From positions 1 to 40,926 of the forward strand of contig JAPHTQ010000020.1 of NCBI GenBank assembly GCA_026196275.1: DNA of 40,926 nt. Direction: 5' to 3'. Within the stretch, counting starts at the first letter, position 1. Each line of letters begins with the position of its first letter. The translations under genes were made by a program, and so were the position numbers. Positions 32,291-40,926 of this stretch are shown here, one piece after another. The DNA is from Gammaproteobacteria bacterium (lineage in GTDB: Bacteria; Pseudomonadota; Gammaproteobacteria; Thiohalomonadales; Thiohalomonadaceae). The notes beneath the pieces were generated by a model. The model searched no databases. It was not told where the DNA came from and saw only the letters and a program-made list of their open reading frames with translations.

Positions 32291-32336
32291 ACACCCCTTC
32301 CGTGGTATGGCAAGGTTTGTGCTATGTCACTTCACT
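32233..32336. repeat. Copy B of the duplicated noncoding segment (partner 17778-17880)
   Basis: Roughly 85-87% like 17778-17870 by eye, extending through the ATG of the DUF2238 gene (32324). It contains the likely ribosome site and leader of that gene, so copy A has carried a promoter-like leader to the methyltransferase gene. Confidence 0.8.
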
Positions 32337-32977
32337 ACCCCATCAGTTTTCTGCTCAAAGCGATCCTGCTGATAGAAGCCGTGGTGGCTGTCTGGGAGCA
32401 GCAGTGGCATACCGCCGGCATCACCGTGGGGATCATCCTGATCACGCTCACTCCACTACTGGTTGGAAGACGTTTTCGCGTATCCATACCACCGGAGTTT
32501 GAGTTGCTCGCCGTCGCCTTTATTTTCGCCTCACTGTTTCTCGGTGAGGTACACAGCTATTACATCCGCTTCTGGTGGTGGGATATTCTGCTGCATGCCA
32601 GTTCCGGACTGCTGATGGGGGTTATGGGGTTTCTTCTGGTACATGTACTTAACGAGACCGAGGACATCAATCTGCACATGACTCCCGGCTTCGTCGCCTT
32701 TTTCGCCTTTATCTTTGCGGTCGGGGTCGGTGCCCTCTGGGAGAACTATGAATTTGCCATGGATAGCCTGTTTGGCACCGACATGCAAAAGGCCATGCTC
32801 GATGATCCCTCCGGCCTGACCGATACTATGTGGGACATGATCGTCAATACACTCGGTGCACTGATCATCTCGGTGCTGGGCTACGGCTACCTCAAGACCG
32901 CCGGTAACGAGTCGTTCCTGTTGCGCTGGATTAACACCTTTATTCAGAGCAATCCACACCTGTTCAAACGCCGCTGA
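32324..32977 (+). CDS. DUF2238 (YjdF-like) membrane protein
   Basis: 217-aa inner-membrane protein with about six hydrophobic segments. Family text: FWWWDILLHASSGLLMGVMGF with conserved Trp, Asp and His, and FAVGVGALWENYEFAMD further on; a second DTMWDMIVNTLGA repeats the W-D-x2 pattern. No function is established for the family to my knowledge. Start ATG 32324 has AAGG about 8 nt upstream. It is convergent with recQ, 42 nt apart. Confidence 0.85.
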   Translation: MSLHYPISFLLKAILLIEAVVAVWEQQWHTAGITVGIILITLTPLLVGRRFRVSIPPEFELLAVAFIFASLFLGEVHSYYIRFWWWDILLHASSGLLMGVMGFLLVHVLNETEDINLHMTPGFVAFFAFIFAVGVGALWENYEFAMDSLFGTDMQKAMLDDPSGLTDTMWDMIVNTLGALIISVLGYGYLKTAGNESFLLRWINTFIQSNPHLFKRR

Positions 32978-33019
32978 ACATTACCCCCTCCGGCGTGAAG
33001 CCCGGGACGGCTGGCGCAC

Positions 33020-34855
33020 TTAGGAGATGAGCCCTCCCTCGTGCTCCCTGACCACATCAAGAAAGGCCTGACCGTAGGCCTCCAGCTTTTTCGCCCCGAT
33101 ACCGCTCAACGTCCCCATCGCCGCCAGCGTGGCGGGGCGCTGCTCCACCATCGCCATCAGGGTGGCGTCGTGGAAGATCACATAGGCAGGCACGCCCTGC
33201 TCCTCGGCCAGTTGCTGGCGCTGCCGGCGTAATGCACTCCACAGGCGGCGCGCATCGGGGTCGGTGATCAGCTCCGCCTTGCCGCTGCTGCGCACGCGCT
33301 GCCGTCCCTTTTTCTGCTTGCGCAACATCAACCTCGTCTCGCCGCGCAGCACCGGCCGGCTCGCCTCGGTGAGGAACAGTCCGCCGTGGCCCTCCACGTC
33401 CGCCGCCAACAGGCCGCGGGCGATGAGCTGGCGAAACAGGCCGCGCCATTCGGTCTGATTCAGCTCATCACCGATACCAAAGGTGGAGAGGGCGTCGTGA
33501 CCGAAACGGCGGATGCGCGCATCCTCCTTGCCCAACAGCACATCGACCAGATAGTTGACGCCGAAGCGCTGACCGGTACGGTGCACACAGGAGAGGGCCT
33601 TTTGTGCCGCCACAGTGGCGTCCCAGGTCTCGGGCGGTTCGAGACAGGTGTCGCAGTTGCCGCAGGGCTCATCCCGCGTCTCGCCGAAGTAGCGCAGCAG
33701 CGTCTGACGTCGACAGGTGATCGATTCACACAGTCCGAGCATGGCATCGAGCTTGGCTCTTTCGATCCGTTTATACTGCTCATCCGCCTCGGAGCCGGCC
33801 TGCATCTGACGCAGGGTGATCACATCCTGCAGGCCGTAGGCCATCCAGGCGTCGGCGGGCAGACCGTCGCGCCCGGCACGACCCGTCTCCTGATAATAGG
33901 CTTCGAGGCTTTTCGGCAGGTTGAGATGGGCGACGAAGCGGACATCGGGCTTGTCGATCCCCATGCCGAAGGCGATGGTGGCGACGATCACCACCCCCTC
34001 CTCGCGCAGGAAACGCTGCTGATGGCGCTGACGTGTCGGCGCATCGAGTCCGGCGTGATAGGGCAACGCCTTGAGTCCCTGCTTCTCCAGCCAGGCGGCG
34101 ATATCCTCTACCTTCTTGCGCGACAGGCAGTAGACAATGCCCGCCTCGCCCTCGTGCTCGCTTTTGATAAACGACAGCAGCCGTTCGCGGGCGTTGCCGC
34201 TGTTCTCGCCGATGCGGTAGCGGATGTTGGGACGGTCGAAGCTGTGGATGAACTGGCGCGCCTGACCCAGGTTCAGCCGCTCGACAATCTCGCGCCGGGT
34301 GGGGCCGTCGGCGGTGGCGGTGAGCGCCACCCGCGGCACCTCGGGGAACCGTTCGTGCAGGATCGAGAGCTCGCGGTACTCGGGGCGGAAGTCGTGGCCC
34401 CACTGCGAGACGCAGTGGGCCTCGTCGATGGCAAACAGCGCCAGCGGCGCCCGCACCAGCAGATCGAGCATGCGCGGTGTCATCAATCGCTCGGGGGCGA
34501 CGTATAACAGGTCCAGCTCGCCGTGCAGCAGCTGCGCCTCCACATCACGGGCGGTGGCGGCAGCCAGTGTGGAGTTGAGGAAAGCGGCGCGCACACCGTT
34601 CTGACGCAGGGCATCGACCTGATCCTGCATCAGCGCGATCAAGGGCGAGACGACGATGCCCACCCCGTTGCGTACCAGCGCCGGGATCTGATAGCAGAGC
34701 GACTTGCCGCCGCCGGTGGGCATCAGCACCAGCGCATCGCCACCGCCGATCAGCGTCTCGACGATCGCCTCCTGACCGGGACGAAAGGCATCATAGCCGA
34801 AGATCTCACGCAGGATTTTACGGGCAGGGGTATCGTTGTTCGGGGAGTCACTCAT
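33020..34855 (-). CDS. recQ: ATP-dependent DNA helicase RecQ
   Basis: 611-aa 3'-5' DNA helicase, the same size as E. coli RecQ (609). Walker [48 protein letters not shown], and [10 protein letters not shown] (motif VI arginine finger) are intact. The RQC zinc site shows as GNCDTC with upstream [11 protein letters not shown]-terminal HRDC domain (about 535-605) ends the protein. Start at 34855 matches the family; the frame is open upstream to 34933 without conservation. Acts in recombination and fork repair. This is the only complete RecQ in the window. Confidence 0.95.
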   Translation of the reverse strand: MSDSPNNDTPARKILREIFGYDAFRPGQEAIVETLIGGGDALVLMPTGGGKSLCYQIPALVRNGVGIVVSPLIALMQDQVDALRQNGVRAAFLNSTLAAATARDVEAQLLHGELDLLYVAPERLMTPRMLDLLVRAPLALFAIDEAHCVSQWGHDFRPEYRELSILHERFPEVPRVALTATADGPTRREIVERLNLGQARQFIHSFDRPNIRYRIGENSGNARERLLSFIKSEHEGEAGIVYCLSRKKVEDIAAWLEKQGLKALPYHAGLDAPTRQRHQQRFLREEGVVIVATIAFGMGIDKPDVRFVAHLNLPKSLEAYYQETGRAGRDGLPADAWMAYGLQDVITLRQMQAGSEADEQYKRIERAKLDAMLGLCESITCRRQTLLRYFGETRDEPCGNCDTCLEPPETWDATVAAQKALSCVHRTGQRFGVNYLVDVLLGKEDARIRRFGHDALSTFGIGDELNQTEWRGLFRQLIARGLLAADVEGHGGLFLTEASRPVLRGETRLMLRKQKKGRQRVRSSGKAELITDPDARRLWSALRRQRQQLAEEQGVPAYVIFHDATLMAMVEQRPATLAAMGTLSGIGAKKLEAYGQAFLDVVREHEGGLIS

Positions 34856-35198
34856 GGGGTGGGCAGGATACCACAACCGACACCCGGTATGGCTGGGTCG
34901 AAGTCCGCCCCCAGGGCAACCGCATACTTTCATTCAGCCACGTTCCGCCCCCGTCTCCTTCAGGGAGAAGGGTTGGGGATGAGGGGGGGGGTAATTAACA
35001 AAAAATCCTGTTTAGATCCCCTCACCCCAACCCCTCTCCCGGCCGGGAGAGGGGCTCGACCGGGCAAACCAAACAAATATTACCGACTATGCGGTTGCCC
35101 TGAGTCCGCCCCAAACACGGCAATAACTTCCGCCAAGACACCGGGACCGATACTGAAGTTTTCTGTGTTCTCGGCGGCTGAACCGGAACAACGCCGGC
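34856..35198. repeat. Intergenic with REP-like inverted repeat (34963-35054)
   Basis: A G-rich arm, GGGAGAAGGGTTGGGG plus ATGAGGGG (34963-34986), is inverted as CCCCTCACCCCAACCCC plus TCTCCC (35018-35040). The right arm continues into a perfect 24-bp palindrome, CCCCTCTCCCGG followed by its reverse complement (35031-35054). This is a common dispersed intergenic repeat of proteobacteria. The rest of the gap, up to the YcbK-like stop at 35199, shows no gene. Confidence 0.65.
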
Positions 35199-35735
35199 TT
35201 ACCAGAAACGTGGACGCCCGGTATCGAGATGGATGAAATCGGATTTGGGGTAATAACCCACGCCACCGGCCTTCTGTGCCAGCGCCGCCTGGCGCAGGGA
35301 CTTCAGCTCCACCCCCGGCAGGCGGATATCGATGGCCCGCCCCTGCATGTGCAGACTGCGTTTGGCCACGCCACTGCTCCTGCTGTTCAGGGCGGCGTTG
35401 GTCTGTGGTGAGCGATAACCGGAGATCACATGGAAAGTATCGTGCTTGCCAAAGTGTCGCTGCAGGGTATGGAGCTGTTCCAGTAACCGGGTGTCGATCG
35501 CCTCCACCTCGTTGCGGCGATGATCGCGCAACAGATGATCGATGGCGGCCAACTCCTCAGCGACATAGTGACCATCGGCCCAGAAGGTGGCGCTGAGACG
35601 CTCGCCGGTGTGCAGATTGTAAAAGTTCAGACGCCGTTCCGCGTCAGCAGAGGCGACTGCAGCATGCAGGCCGGGGGTGGCAACGGCGACAGTGGCGGCC
35701 ACGGCGCCCTGTAGAAAAATTCGGCGTGAGATCAT
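35199..35735 (-). CDS. YcbK-like DUF882 / M15-type peptidase, Tat-exported
   Basis: 178-aa periplasmic protein. Twin-arginine signal SRRIFLQG (residues 3-10) then a hydrophobic stretch to about residue 25. The M15-like zinc site is visible: SGYRSPQTN, HMQGRAIDIRL (His and Asp ligands) and DFIHLDTG (last His). The family is related to D,D- or L,D-carboxypeptidases acting on peptidoglycan. Start at 35735, with a GGGGGA ribosome site; the upstream frame overlaps the neighbouring gene. It lies right after the L,D-transpeptidase, the same order as ycbB-ycbK in E. coli. Confidence 0.92.
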   Translation of the reverse strand: MISRRIFLQGAVAATVAVATPGLHAAVASADAERRLNFYNLHTGERLSATFWADGHYVAEELAAIDHLLRDHRRNEVEAIDTRLLEQLHTLQRHFGKHDTFHVISGYRSPQTNAALNSRSSGVAKRSLHMQGRAIDIRLPGVELKSLRQAALAQKAGGVGYYPKSDFIHLDTGRPRFW

Positions 35736-35778
35736 GATTCCCCCATAAAAACAAAATCTTGCATAATAAGACCACAAA

Positions 35779-37428
35779 TCAAGGGGTTTGTTCCTCAAAT
35801 GGCATGCACGGGCGCAGCATCGCATCCTCGCCATAGATGTCCGGGCGAAAGTGCACTGCCCCATTCTCACCTGCCCAGGCGGTAAGATACAACACGTAGA
35901 CCGGGATGCGTGCGGAGAGCGCCACCTCAAAGGTCTCTCCCTGATCAAAGAGGAACTGCACCATCACCTCATCCCAGTACCAGCCCTCCTCCTCGGCTAA
36001 CACAAAGCTGGCCAGACGTTTCGGCTCCTCCAGTCGGATGCAGCCCGAGCTGTAGGCCCGCTCATGAGACGAAAACAGGCCGGTGTGGGGCGTGTCGTGC
36101 AGATAGATGTCGTGGTGGTTGTAGAACAGGAACTTGACCTTGCCCAGCGCATTTTCAGGCCCGGGGTCCTGGCGCAGCATATAGGGAAAGTAGTTGATAT
36201 TGACCTTACTCCAGTCCACCTGTTGCGGCTCCAGCTCCTCATCTCCGTTCCAGTCGGCAAAAACGCGGATATTCCGAGAAGTCATGTAGTCGGGATTGCT
36301 CCGCTGCCTTGGCACCACATCATACAGGGCAAGATTACGCGGCACGGTCCAGTCGGGGTTGAAGACAACGGTATGCAGCAGACCTGAAATCACCGGCGTC
36401 GACCGCTCCGTGGTACCGATGATGACCGGCATCGCCAATTTCGCCTCACCGTCCTCGAAAGCAGTCAGTTCAAGGGCGGGGATATTGACGATAAGGTGGC
36501 GCCGGCCCAGGTACTGGGGCAACCAGCGCCAGCGCTCCATTGTCAGCACGATCTGCTCAATGCGCTCGGCCACCGTGACGTTCAGCGCCTGCAGCGTCTT
36601 CTCCCCCACCACGCCGTCCACCTGCAGCCCGTGGCGCACCTGGAAACGACGTACGGCATAGGAGAGTGCCTGGTCGAAATAGTCACTCCCGGCCGCATCG
36701 CCCAGCGGCAACTGAAGATCGCCCTCAAGCGCCAGTCGGCGGCGCAACAGCGCCACCCTGGCCCCTTTCATCCCCGGCCTGAGCAACGCTCCGTCAGAGA
36801 TCGTTGGCCACTCCCCCCTCCTCTCGATCGCCCGGTAGCGTGCCAGGGCCTGACGCAGGCGACGATAGCCGGGATGGACCGGTGGTAGCGCATCAAGGGC
36901 GCCATGAAAATCATCCAGCAGCAGTGCCAGCCGCAATATGGTAACGGCATCCGTCGGGACTTTTTCTATTTTCCACAGCGGCGCCACCTGCTGCGGCTCC
37001 AGCTGGCCGCTGCGAACATCTCGGGCGTAGTCAAAAAAGGCGCTGCTCAGCAACAGTTCCAGCTGCAGTCGATCGGTCTCTTCACCGGAATCCCAGAGCT
37101 CCTCGATCAACGCGCTATGGTAGTGCGACGGGACCAGCCCTTCAGCGCCAGCGTGTCGCAGCTGCTCACGAAACTGTTCAGCCCTGCGGTTCGGCCCCTG
37201 CGGCCCCGACCAGACCGGCTGAAAACGCTCTGCGGCGTAGAAGCGGTTGAGCTCCTCCCAATTCAGGGGGGTGTCCTGCTGACCGAGCGGGCGCAACAAC
37301 CCGGTAGCCAGTGAGAGGGCGCCATCCTGTGCCGGCACGACAGCGCCGTACCCCAGGGCGAACAACAACAGGACAGCACCGAGCCCAGTATGCAGGGAGG
37401 ATAGGGGTGAATGGTGCAGAGAAGCCAT
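35779..37428 (-). CDS. YcbB/LdtD-like L,D-transpeptidase
   Basis: 549-aa envelope enzyme that forms 3-3 cross-links in peptidoglycan. N-terminal membrane anchor or signal (about 10-32), scaffold domain (about 60-250), a peptidoglycan-binding motif (RRFQVRHGLQVDGVVGEKTL, about 270-295), and the YkuD catalytic domain with the active Cys at about 462 in SSGCIRLEEP and the conserved His upstream in HDTPHTGLF. E. coli LdtD is 615 aa, so this one is somewhat short at the N-terminus. ATG at 37428 has TAGGTG upstream; a GTG at 37449 is also possible. Confidence 0.92.
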   Translation of the reverse strand: MASLHHSPLSSLHTGLGAVLLLFALGYGAVVPAQDGALSLATGLLRPLGQQDTPLNWEELNRFYAAERFQPVWSGPQGPNRRAEQFREQLRHAGAEGLVPSHYHSALIEELWDSGEETDRLQLELLLSSAFFDYARDVRSGQLEPQQVAPLWKIEKVPTDAVTILRLALLLDDFHGALDALPPVHPGYRRLRQALARYRAIERRGEWPTISDGALLRPGMKGARVALLRRRLALEGDLQLPLGDAAGSDYFDQALSYAVRRFQVRHGLQVDGVVGEKTLQALNVTVAERIEQIVLTMERWRWLPQYLGRRHLIVNIPALELTAFEDGEAKLAMPVIIGTTERSTPVISGLLHTVVFNPDWTVPRNLALYDVVPRQRSNPDYMTSRNIRVFADWNGDEELEPQQVDWSKVNINYFPYMLRQDPGPENALGKVKFLFYNHHDIYLHDTPHTGLFSSHERAYSSGCIRLEEPKRLASFVLAEEEGWYWDEVMVQFLFDQGETFEVALSARIPVYVLYLTAWAGENGAVHFRPDIYGEDAMLRPCMPFEEQTP

Positions 37429-37472
37429 AACACCTACATAGTAGTGCACAAGCGCCTCATTCCGTCACTTAT

Positions 37473-37880
37473 TTAGTTGTCCTTCTGATCGCTATCTCCC
37501 AGCATGGATTTCAGGTCGGCGAAGGGGTTGAAGGTGGCCGGCTTGCTCTCGGGCTCGGGTGCCATACCATCATAACCACGCACAAATTCCTCATAACGCT
37601 GGTGCTCGTTATCGTGGCAATAGAGGCAAAGGTTCTCCCAGTTGCTGCCGTCCGGCGGGTTGTTATCGTGGTTGTGGTCTTTGTGATGCACCGTCAGCTC
37701 GTGCAGATTTTCGCGGCTAAATTCCCGACTGCAACGTCCACAGATCCAGGGATGAATACGCAACGACTGTTCGCGGTAACCCTGCAGCCGCTTCTCCGCC
37801 TGCTGTCTCGCCTCAGAGACGATTTTATCCAGTTTATCAGTGTCGATGGGCGCACCGGCCCGGCGTTTCCTGTCCACCAT
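37473..37880 (-). CDS. yajD: YajD-family HNH nuclease
   Basis: 135-aa HNH-type protein. Two CxxC knuckles, CGRC and CLYC, frame the HNH core HELTVHHKDHNHDNN with the catalytic His pair and DGSNWENLC. Length and text match YajD (E. coli 115 aa) with an extra 20-residue C-terminal tail rich in Pro and Asp. Nuclease activity is assumed from the motif; its biological role is unclear. ATG at 37880 with GTGAGGA upstream. Confidence 0.92.
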   Translation of the reverse strand: MVDRKRRAGAPIDTDKLDKIVSEARQQAEKRLQGYREQSLRIHPWICGRCSREFSRENLHELTVHHKDHNHDNNPPDGSNWENLCLYCHDNEHQRYEEFVRGYDGMAPEPESKPATFNPFADLKSMLGDSDQKDN

Positions 37881-37898
37881 AATTCCTCACCTGTTAAT

Positions 37899-38582
37899 TC
37901 AGTTTGCCTGAAAGACAAGCTCAAAGGTCAGCTTTCCCCGAAACCAGGCATCGAAGTTATCGTCTCCTGCTGCAGCCTCATGGGAAAAGCCTTGAGAGGG
38001 CGACGGCGACACCTCGAACAGGTGCAACCGTTCCGCCGGATAACTGACTGAAAACTGGACATGCAGTGGAAAGTAGCTGTCAAGAAACCTGCGCATAAAA
38101 GGACCGTAGCGCAGGCGATAGTGCCCATTGGAGGAGGGCTGCAGAATCCTTGCTTCCAGCTCGACACAGAGCGAGGCGCCACGGCTGGCCTCCTTGAGCT
38201 GTATCGACTGCCCCACTATGCGCACTGCAGCAATGCCCTCATACGAGGTAATCCTCAGGCCGCGCATCTGACGGAATTTGTATACCACCTCGGCATCGGG
38301 CACCGGGTCAAGCCCGTCATGACACTGGGTCACCGCGACCCAGCCATCCTCCATACTCTGCTCGCTGATATACAAACGGGTACGGGAACGGGGCACCGGC
38401 TTCGCCGGCGGCGGAGCGATAAATTCCAGCTCCTCGCCCGCACCATAGCCGGTCTGCGGCGGCCCCGGCTCATCGCTTTCGAACCAGCGCTGCAGCTCTT
38501 CCTCCGTCGGCTCTATGGCAAAGACCACCGAATGCAGCAGAAACAGAAAAATCGCCAACCCTCTGCCCGGTACCGTAAGCAC
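37899..38582 (-). CDS. Exported hypothetical protein
   Basis: About 227-aa protein with a signal peptide (GRGLAIFLFLLHSVVFA) followed by an acidic, Pro-rich stretch and a beta-rich body. A lone pair of cysteines (in TQCHDGL and LCVELEA) could form a disulphide. I do not recognise a family. The GTG at 38582 (GGGGAG about 9 nt upstream) gives a better signal peptide than the GTG at 38606, which adds a Cys-containing extension. It lies 18 nt upstream of yajD on the same strand, so a shared transcript is likely. Confidence 0.72.
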   Translation of the reverse strand: MLTVPGRGLAIFLFLLHSVVFAIEPTEEELQRWFESDEPGPPQTGYGAGEELEFIAPPPAKPVPRSRTRLYISEQSMEDGWVAVTQCHDGLDPVPDAEVVYKFRQMRGLRITSYEGIAAVRIVGQSIQLKEASRGASLCVELEARILQPSSNGHYRLRYGPFMRRFLDSYFPLHVQFSVSYPAERLHLFEVSPSPSQGFSHEAAAGDDNFDAWFRGKLTFELVFQAN

Positions 38583-38677
38583 CCTGTAGCACTCCCCGCA
38601 AACCACTGACCTTGTCGTTGCAGTTTAGCAGTAACTCCCACATTAGGCGCGGAGAGTATCAGGATGGCAAGAAGGAG

Positions 38678-39016
38678 TTAACCGGTACTCCAGCCCCGCG
38701 GCCGCTTCATTCCTGAAATCTTGCATGCCTGCTTCACATAACCGTAGGGGAAGAGCTTAAACAGGTAGTTGCGCGCCTTTCTGCCCATGCCCATCTCCTC
38801 GTCCATAAACTTGATGGTAAAACGGGCATCCGCGGCAACCCGGTGCTCATCGTAATAGCGACGCATAAACCCGATCACCTGCCAGTGCTCGTCGGTCAGC
38901 GTGACACCCTCTGATTCCGCCAGTTGCCTGGCAGCCTCCTCGTCCCAGCTGTCGGGGTCAACAAGATAGCCCTCGGCATCGGTTTCCAGCACATGCTGTT
39001 CACTATCAAGGATCAT
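38678..39016 (-). CDS. DsrC/TusE-family protein lacking the terminal cysteine
   Basis: 112-aa member of the DsrC/TusE sulfur-carrier family: ETDAEGYLVDPDSWDEEAA, LTDEHWQVIGFMRRYY, and LFPYGYVKQACKISGMKRP. It keeps Cys98 (the DsrC inner cysteine), but the position 11 residues later, normally the sulfur-carrying penultimate Cys, is Trp109 and the chain ends WSTG. It therefore cannot form the DsrC trisulfide, nor act as a TusE-type persulfide relay through that Cys. A regulatory or altered carrier role is possible. Very strong ribosome site AAAGGAGG. Confidence 0.92.
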   Translation of the reverse strand: MILDSEQHVLETDAEGYLVDPDSWDEEAARQLAESEGVTLTDEHWQVIGFMRRYYDEHRVAADARFTIKFMDEEMGMGRKARNYLFKLFPYGYVKQACKISGMKRPRGWSTG

Positions 39017-39052
39017 CGTTTGCCTCCTTTGGCCTAACTTCCAGAAAAACCG

Positions 39053-39847
39053 TTAACCTTCAGCACAACTCAACTGTCGGCAAAGACAGTCGGTATGCTC
39101 ATCACCGCACACCTCGCCCTCTAGGTGACAGCGCACCGGATCGTGGGTGTGGTGTACCGCCAGCGTGTAGATACGGATCAGGTCCTCTTCACTGACGTCG
39201 ATAAACGAGTCGAGCTGCGACAGGGCATAGACCAGATCGCTGTGTGCGATCAGCGCCTTCTCTCCCATTGCCTCCTTCACCTCGGCAGGGCGCGCCAGGC
39301 CTGGCGGAAAACGGCGCTGACGAAACGGCAGGTTCAGCACCACCGCCATGGCCAGGATAATAAGCACATTCTCCAGCACCGGGCTAAAGATAAAGGTGTA
39401 GCCAAGCTCCTGTACCGCCTCACCACCTAATACCGCCACCAGAGCAGTCGCGCCACCCGGTGGGTGCAGGCAGTGCAGGTAATACATTGCACCGATGGAG
39501 AGTCCCACGGCAAGTGCCCCGGCCAGCATGGGATCAGCGATGTGCTGCGCACAACTGACACCGACAAAGGCCGAGATCAGATGTCCGCCAAATACCGGCC
39601 ACGGCTGCGACAGCGCCCCGTGGGGCACCGCAAACAGCAATACCGCGCTGGCCCCCATAGAGCCGACCACCATGGTCGCACCCTGTAGATCCAGCACCCC
39701 GTGGCTGATCCAGAGCACGGCAAGAATGCCGATAAAACCACCGAACGCCGAGATCCACTTCTCGCCGTGGCTGGCCCGATTAGCATCGGAGGGCCAAAGC
39801 AGGGAAAAAATACGCTTCAGGGCCAGCTTCCGTCTATCCGTTGTCAT
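39053..39847 (-). CDS. HPP family membrane protein with cysteine-rich tail
   Basis: 264-aa protein. Residues about 25-175 hold four to five membrane helices with the family motif LHPPGGATALVAVLGG. Plastid HPP relatives carry nitrite; bacterial ones are uncharacterised. Residues about 190-264 form a soluble tail ending GEVCGDEHTDCLCRQLSCAEG (here split at CRQ), with four Cys and several His, a possible metal or redox site not common in the family. The start lies 116 nt from the divergent lysR start. It is followed 36 nt later by the dsrC-like gene on the same strand. Confidence 0.87.
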   Translation of the reverse strand: MTTDRRKLALKRIFSLLWPSDANRASHGEKWISAFGGFIGILAVLWISHGVLDLQGATMVVGSMGASAVLLFAVPHGALSQPWPVFGGHLISAFVGVSCAQHIADPMLAGALAVGLSIGAMYYLHCLHPPGGATALVAVLGGEAVQELGYTFIFSPVLENVLIILAMAVVLNLPFRQRRFPPGLARPAEVKEAMGEKALIAHSDLVYALSQLDSFIDVSEEDLIRIYTLAVHHTHDPVRCHLEGEVCGDEHTDCLCRQLSCAEG

Positions 39848-39904
39848 GGTATTAATCTCACATTAGCCGTCTATTAGAATTAGCTTATGGGCCCACCACA
39901 CCAT

Positions 39905-39951
39905 TTGACAACCGATATTATTTCGTTGTTTATATCGGAATATCCGATATA
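39905..39951 (+). promoter_or_regulatory. lysR promoter with palindromic operator
   Basis: TTGACA (39905-39910) gives a consensus -35, with TTTATA (39929-39934) as -10 at 18 bp. A perfect 9-bp inverted repeat TATATCGGA-ATA-TCCGATATA (39931-39951) overlies the -10 and start region, and a further half-site CCGATAT lies at 39912-39918. The position suggests autorepression of the LysR gene; the divergent HPP gene may be controlled from the same site. Confidence 0.7.
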
Positions 39952-39963
39952 AGGAGCCCTGAT

Positions 39964-40818
39964 ATGGATACTGAATTTGCCCGCACCTTTCTCGCTGTCG
40001 TTGCGGCGGGGAACTTTGTCGGTGCCGCCCAACGACTGCATGTGACCCAATCGACAGTCAGCGCCCGCATCCAGACCCTGGAGCGGCAGCTGGGGACGAT
40101 ACTGCTGCGCCGCGGACGTGGCGGTGCCGAACTCACCCCCGCCGGACAGCGCTTTTTGCGCCATGCCAAAAGTCTGGTACGCACCGCAGAACAGGCGCGC
40201 CACGATGTGGGGCTACCCGAGGGCTTCAGCGGCAGCCTGACCCTGCGCGGGCGCATTGCACTGTGGGATGAGTTCGTTCCGGAGTGGACCGTATGGATGC
40301 GCCAGCAGATGCCGGATATATCGCTGCGCATGGAGATCGGTTTCGAGGAGGACATCATGCAGGGGCTGGTACAGGGCACCATCGATCTGGGCCTGATGTA
40401 TACCCCGGAGAACCGGCCGGGCCTGGGCATTGAATACCTGTTCGATGAAACCCTGCTGCTGGTCACCAGTAACCTGGACAGCCCCTGGTATGACGAGCAT
40501 TTCGTCTATGTCGACTGGGGGCCGGAGTTCGAGGCGCAGTTCACTACCCACTTCCCTGAAATGGAACCACCGGCACTGCTGACCAATGTCGGAGCACTGG
40601 CTATTCAGCAGATCCTGCACTCCGGCGGAGCCGCCTATTTCCCACGCCGCGCAACCCGCAACCTGATTGATAGCGGGCGCCTCTGCCGGGTACCAGATAG
40701 CCCGGAATTCTCACTGCCCGCCTATCTGGTTTACCCCCTGGAACGGCAGGACGAGGCGATGAACCAGGCACTGGAGGGACTGCGTATGCTGGCGCGGCGG
40801 GAGGAGGAGATCAGCTGA
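39964..40818 (+). CDS. LysR-family transcriptional regulator
   Basis: 284-aa regulator. N-terminal winged HTH FARTFLAVVAAGNFVGAAQR and LHVTQSTVSARIQTLERQLG (about 5-45). The C-terminal periplasmic-binding-like effector domain runs from about 90, with the usual IDLGLMYTPENRPGLG segment. Ribosome site AAGGAG at 39951-39956, 7 nt before the ATG. Divergent from the HPP gene with a palindrome between, a layout in which LysR proteins often control the neighbour. The effector is not evident. Confidence 0.94.
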   Translation: MDTEFARTFLAVVAAGNFVGAAQRLHVTQSTVSARIQTLERQLGTILLRRGRGGAELTPAGQRFLRHAKSLVRTAEQARHDVGLPEGFSGSLTLRGRIALWDEFVPEWTVWMRQQMPDISLRMEIGFEEDIMQGLVQGTIDLGLMYTPENRPGLGIEYLFDETLLLVTSNLDSPWYDEHFVYVDWGPEFEAQFTTHFPEMEPPALLTNVGALAIQQILHSGGAAYFPRRATRNLIDSGRLCRVPDSPEFSLPAYLVYPLERQDEAMNQALEGLRMLARREEEIS

Positions 40819-40926
40819 CGGGCTCAATCTAGTGTAGTGTTTCATACTGATTGGCGTTTTCAGAGGCCCGCAAATGCCCCAAGACAAGGCGCAGCCCGCA
40901 GGGAATGGCCCGCCCTTTTCAAGGGG

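Noticed and set aside
33386-34507. 373-codon plus-strand frame opposite recQ
   Set aside because: Antisense of a well-supported recQ; no recognisable domain.
20481-34855. Recent duplication of recQ to explain the two copies
   Set aside because: The two RecQ proteins are only about half identical over the shared 150 residues, so they are old paralogues; only the SNF2 tail looks recently duplicated.
40819-40926. Gene or RNA at the right end
   Set aside because: No start, stop or motif; only GC-rich intergenic text before the window ends.

Overview
The window is GC-rich, densely packed bacterial chromosome. Gene content points to a gammaproteobacterium, probably from or near the sulfur-oxidising Chromatiales. 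The clues are a DsrC/TusE-family protein, a YcbB/YcbK envelope pair, YajD, a DUF4202 protein, an AroG-type DAHP synthase, a periplasmic LigE-type ligase and a REP-associated transposase. No rRNA, tRNA or CRISPR array was seen.

Layout. 0.2-2.4 kb: a class II-type histone deacetylase homologue, a uvrA 3'-end remnant and a coiled-coil protein. 2.5-5.6 kb (minus): a MerR-family regulator with a MerR-type long-spacer promoter, followed by two membrane diguanylate cyclases whose genes overlap. 5.7-10.3 kb: a small unrecognised ORF, a CPA2 cation/proton antiporter, a DUF4202 protein, aroG-like and nfsB-like genes. 10.7-13.1 kb (plus): an arsenic methylation operon of arsR, arsM and an Old Yellow Enzyme; arsR has a strong promoter and an operator that covers its own start codon. 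13.1-16.6 kb (minus): modABC, a 127-aa membrane protein, and a short ModE-like regulator with a perfect ModE box. 16.7-20.9 kb: the LigE-type ligase, a decayed SNF2 tail, an SpoU/TrmH methyltransferase, a DUF1461-like protein and a RAYT element that cuts off a recQ gene.

21.0-32.1 kb is a defence island. It holds a complete Wadjet type I anti-plasmid operon (jetABCD). A VapBC-type toxin-antitoxin pair and an orphan HigA-like antitoxin lie between jetC and jetD, and higA overlaps the jetD start. A large SWIM-SNF2 helicase follows. 32.3-35.7 kb: a DUF2238 membrane protein, an intact recQ, a REP-like repeat and a Tat-exported YcbK-like protein. 35.8-40.8 kb: an L,D-transpeptidase, YajD, an exported unknown, a DsrC-like protein missing its last cysteine, an HPP membrane protein, and a divergent LysR regulator with a palindromic operator.

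The best candidate for something undescribed is the jetABC-vapBC-higA-jetD arrangement. It places toxin-antitoxin control directly in front of the nuclease subunit of an SMC defence system. A second theme is gene remnants (uvrA 3' end, SNF2 3' end, recQ 5' end), two of which have an intact homologue about 14 kb away. All coordinates, alignments and repeats were read by eye; no database search was run.
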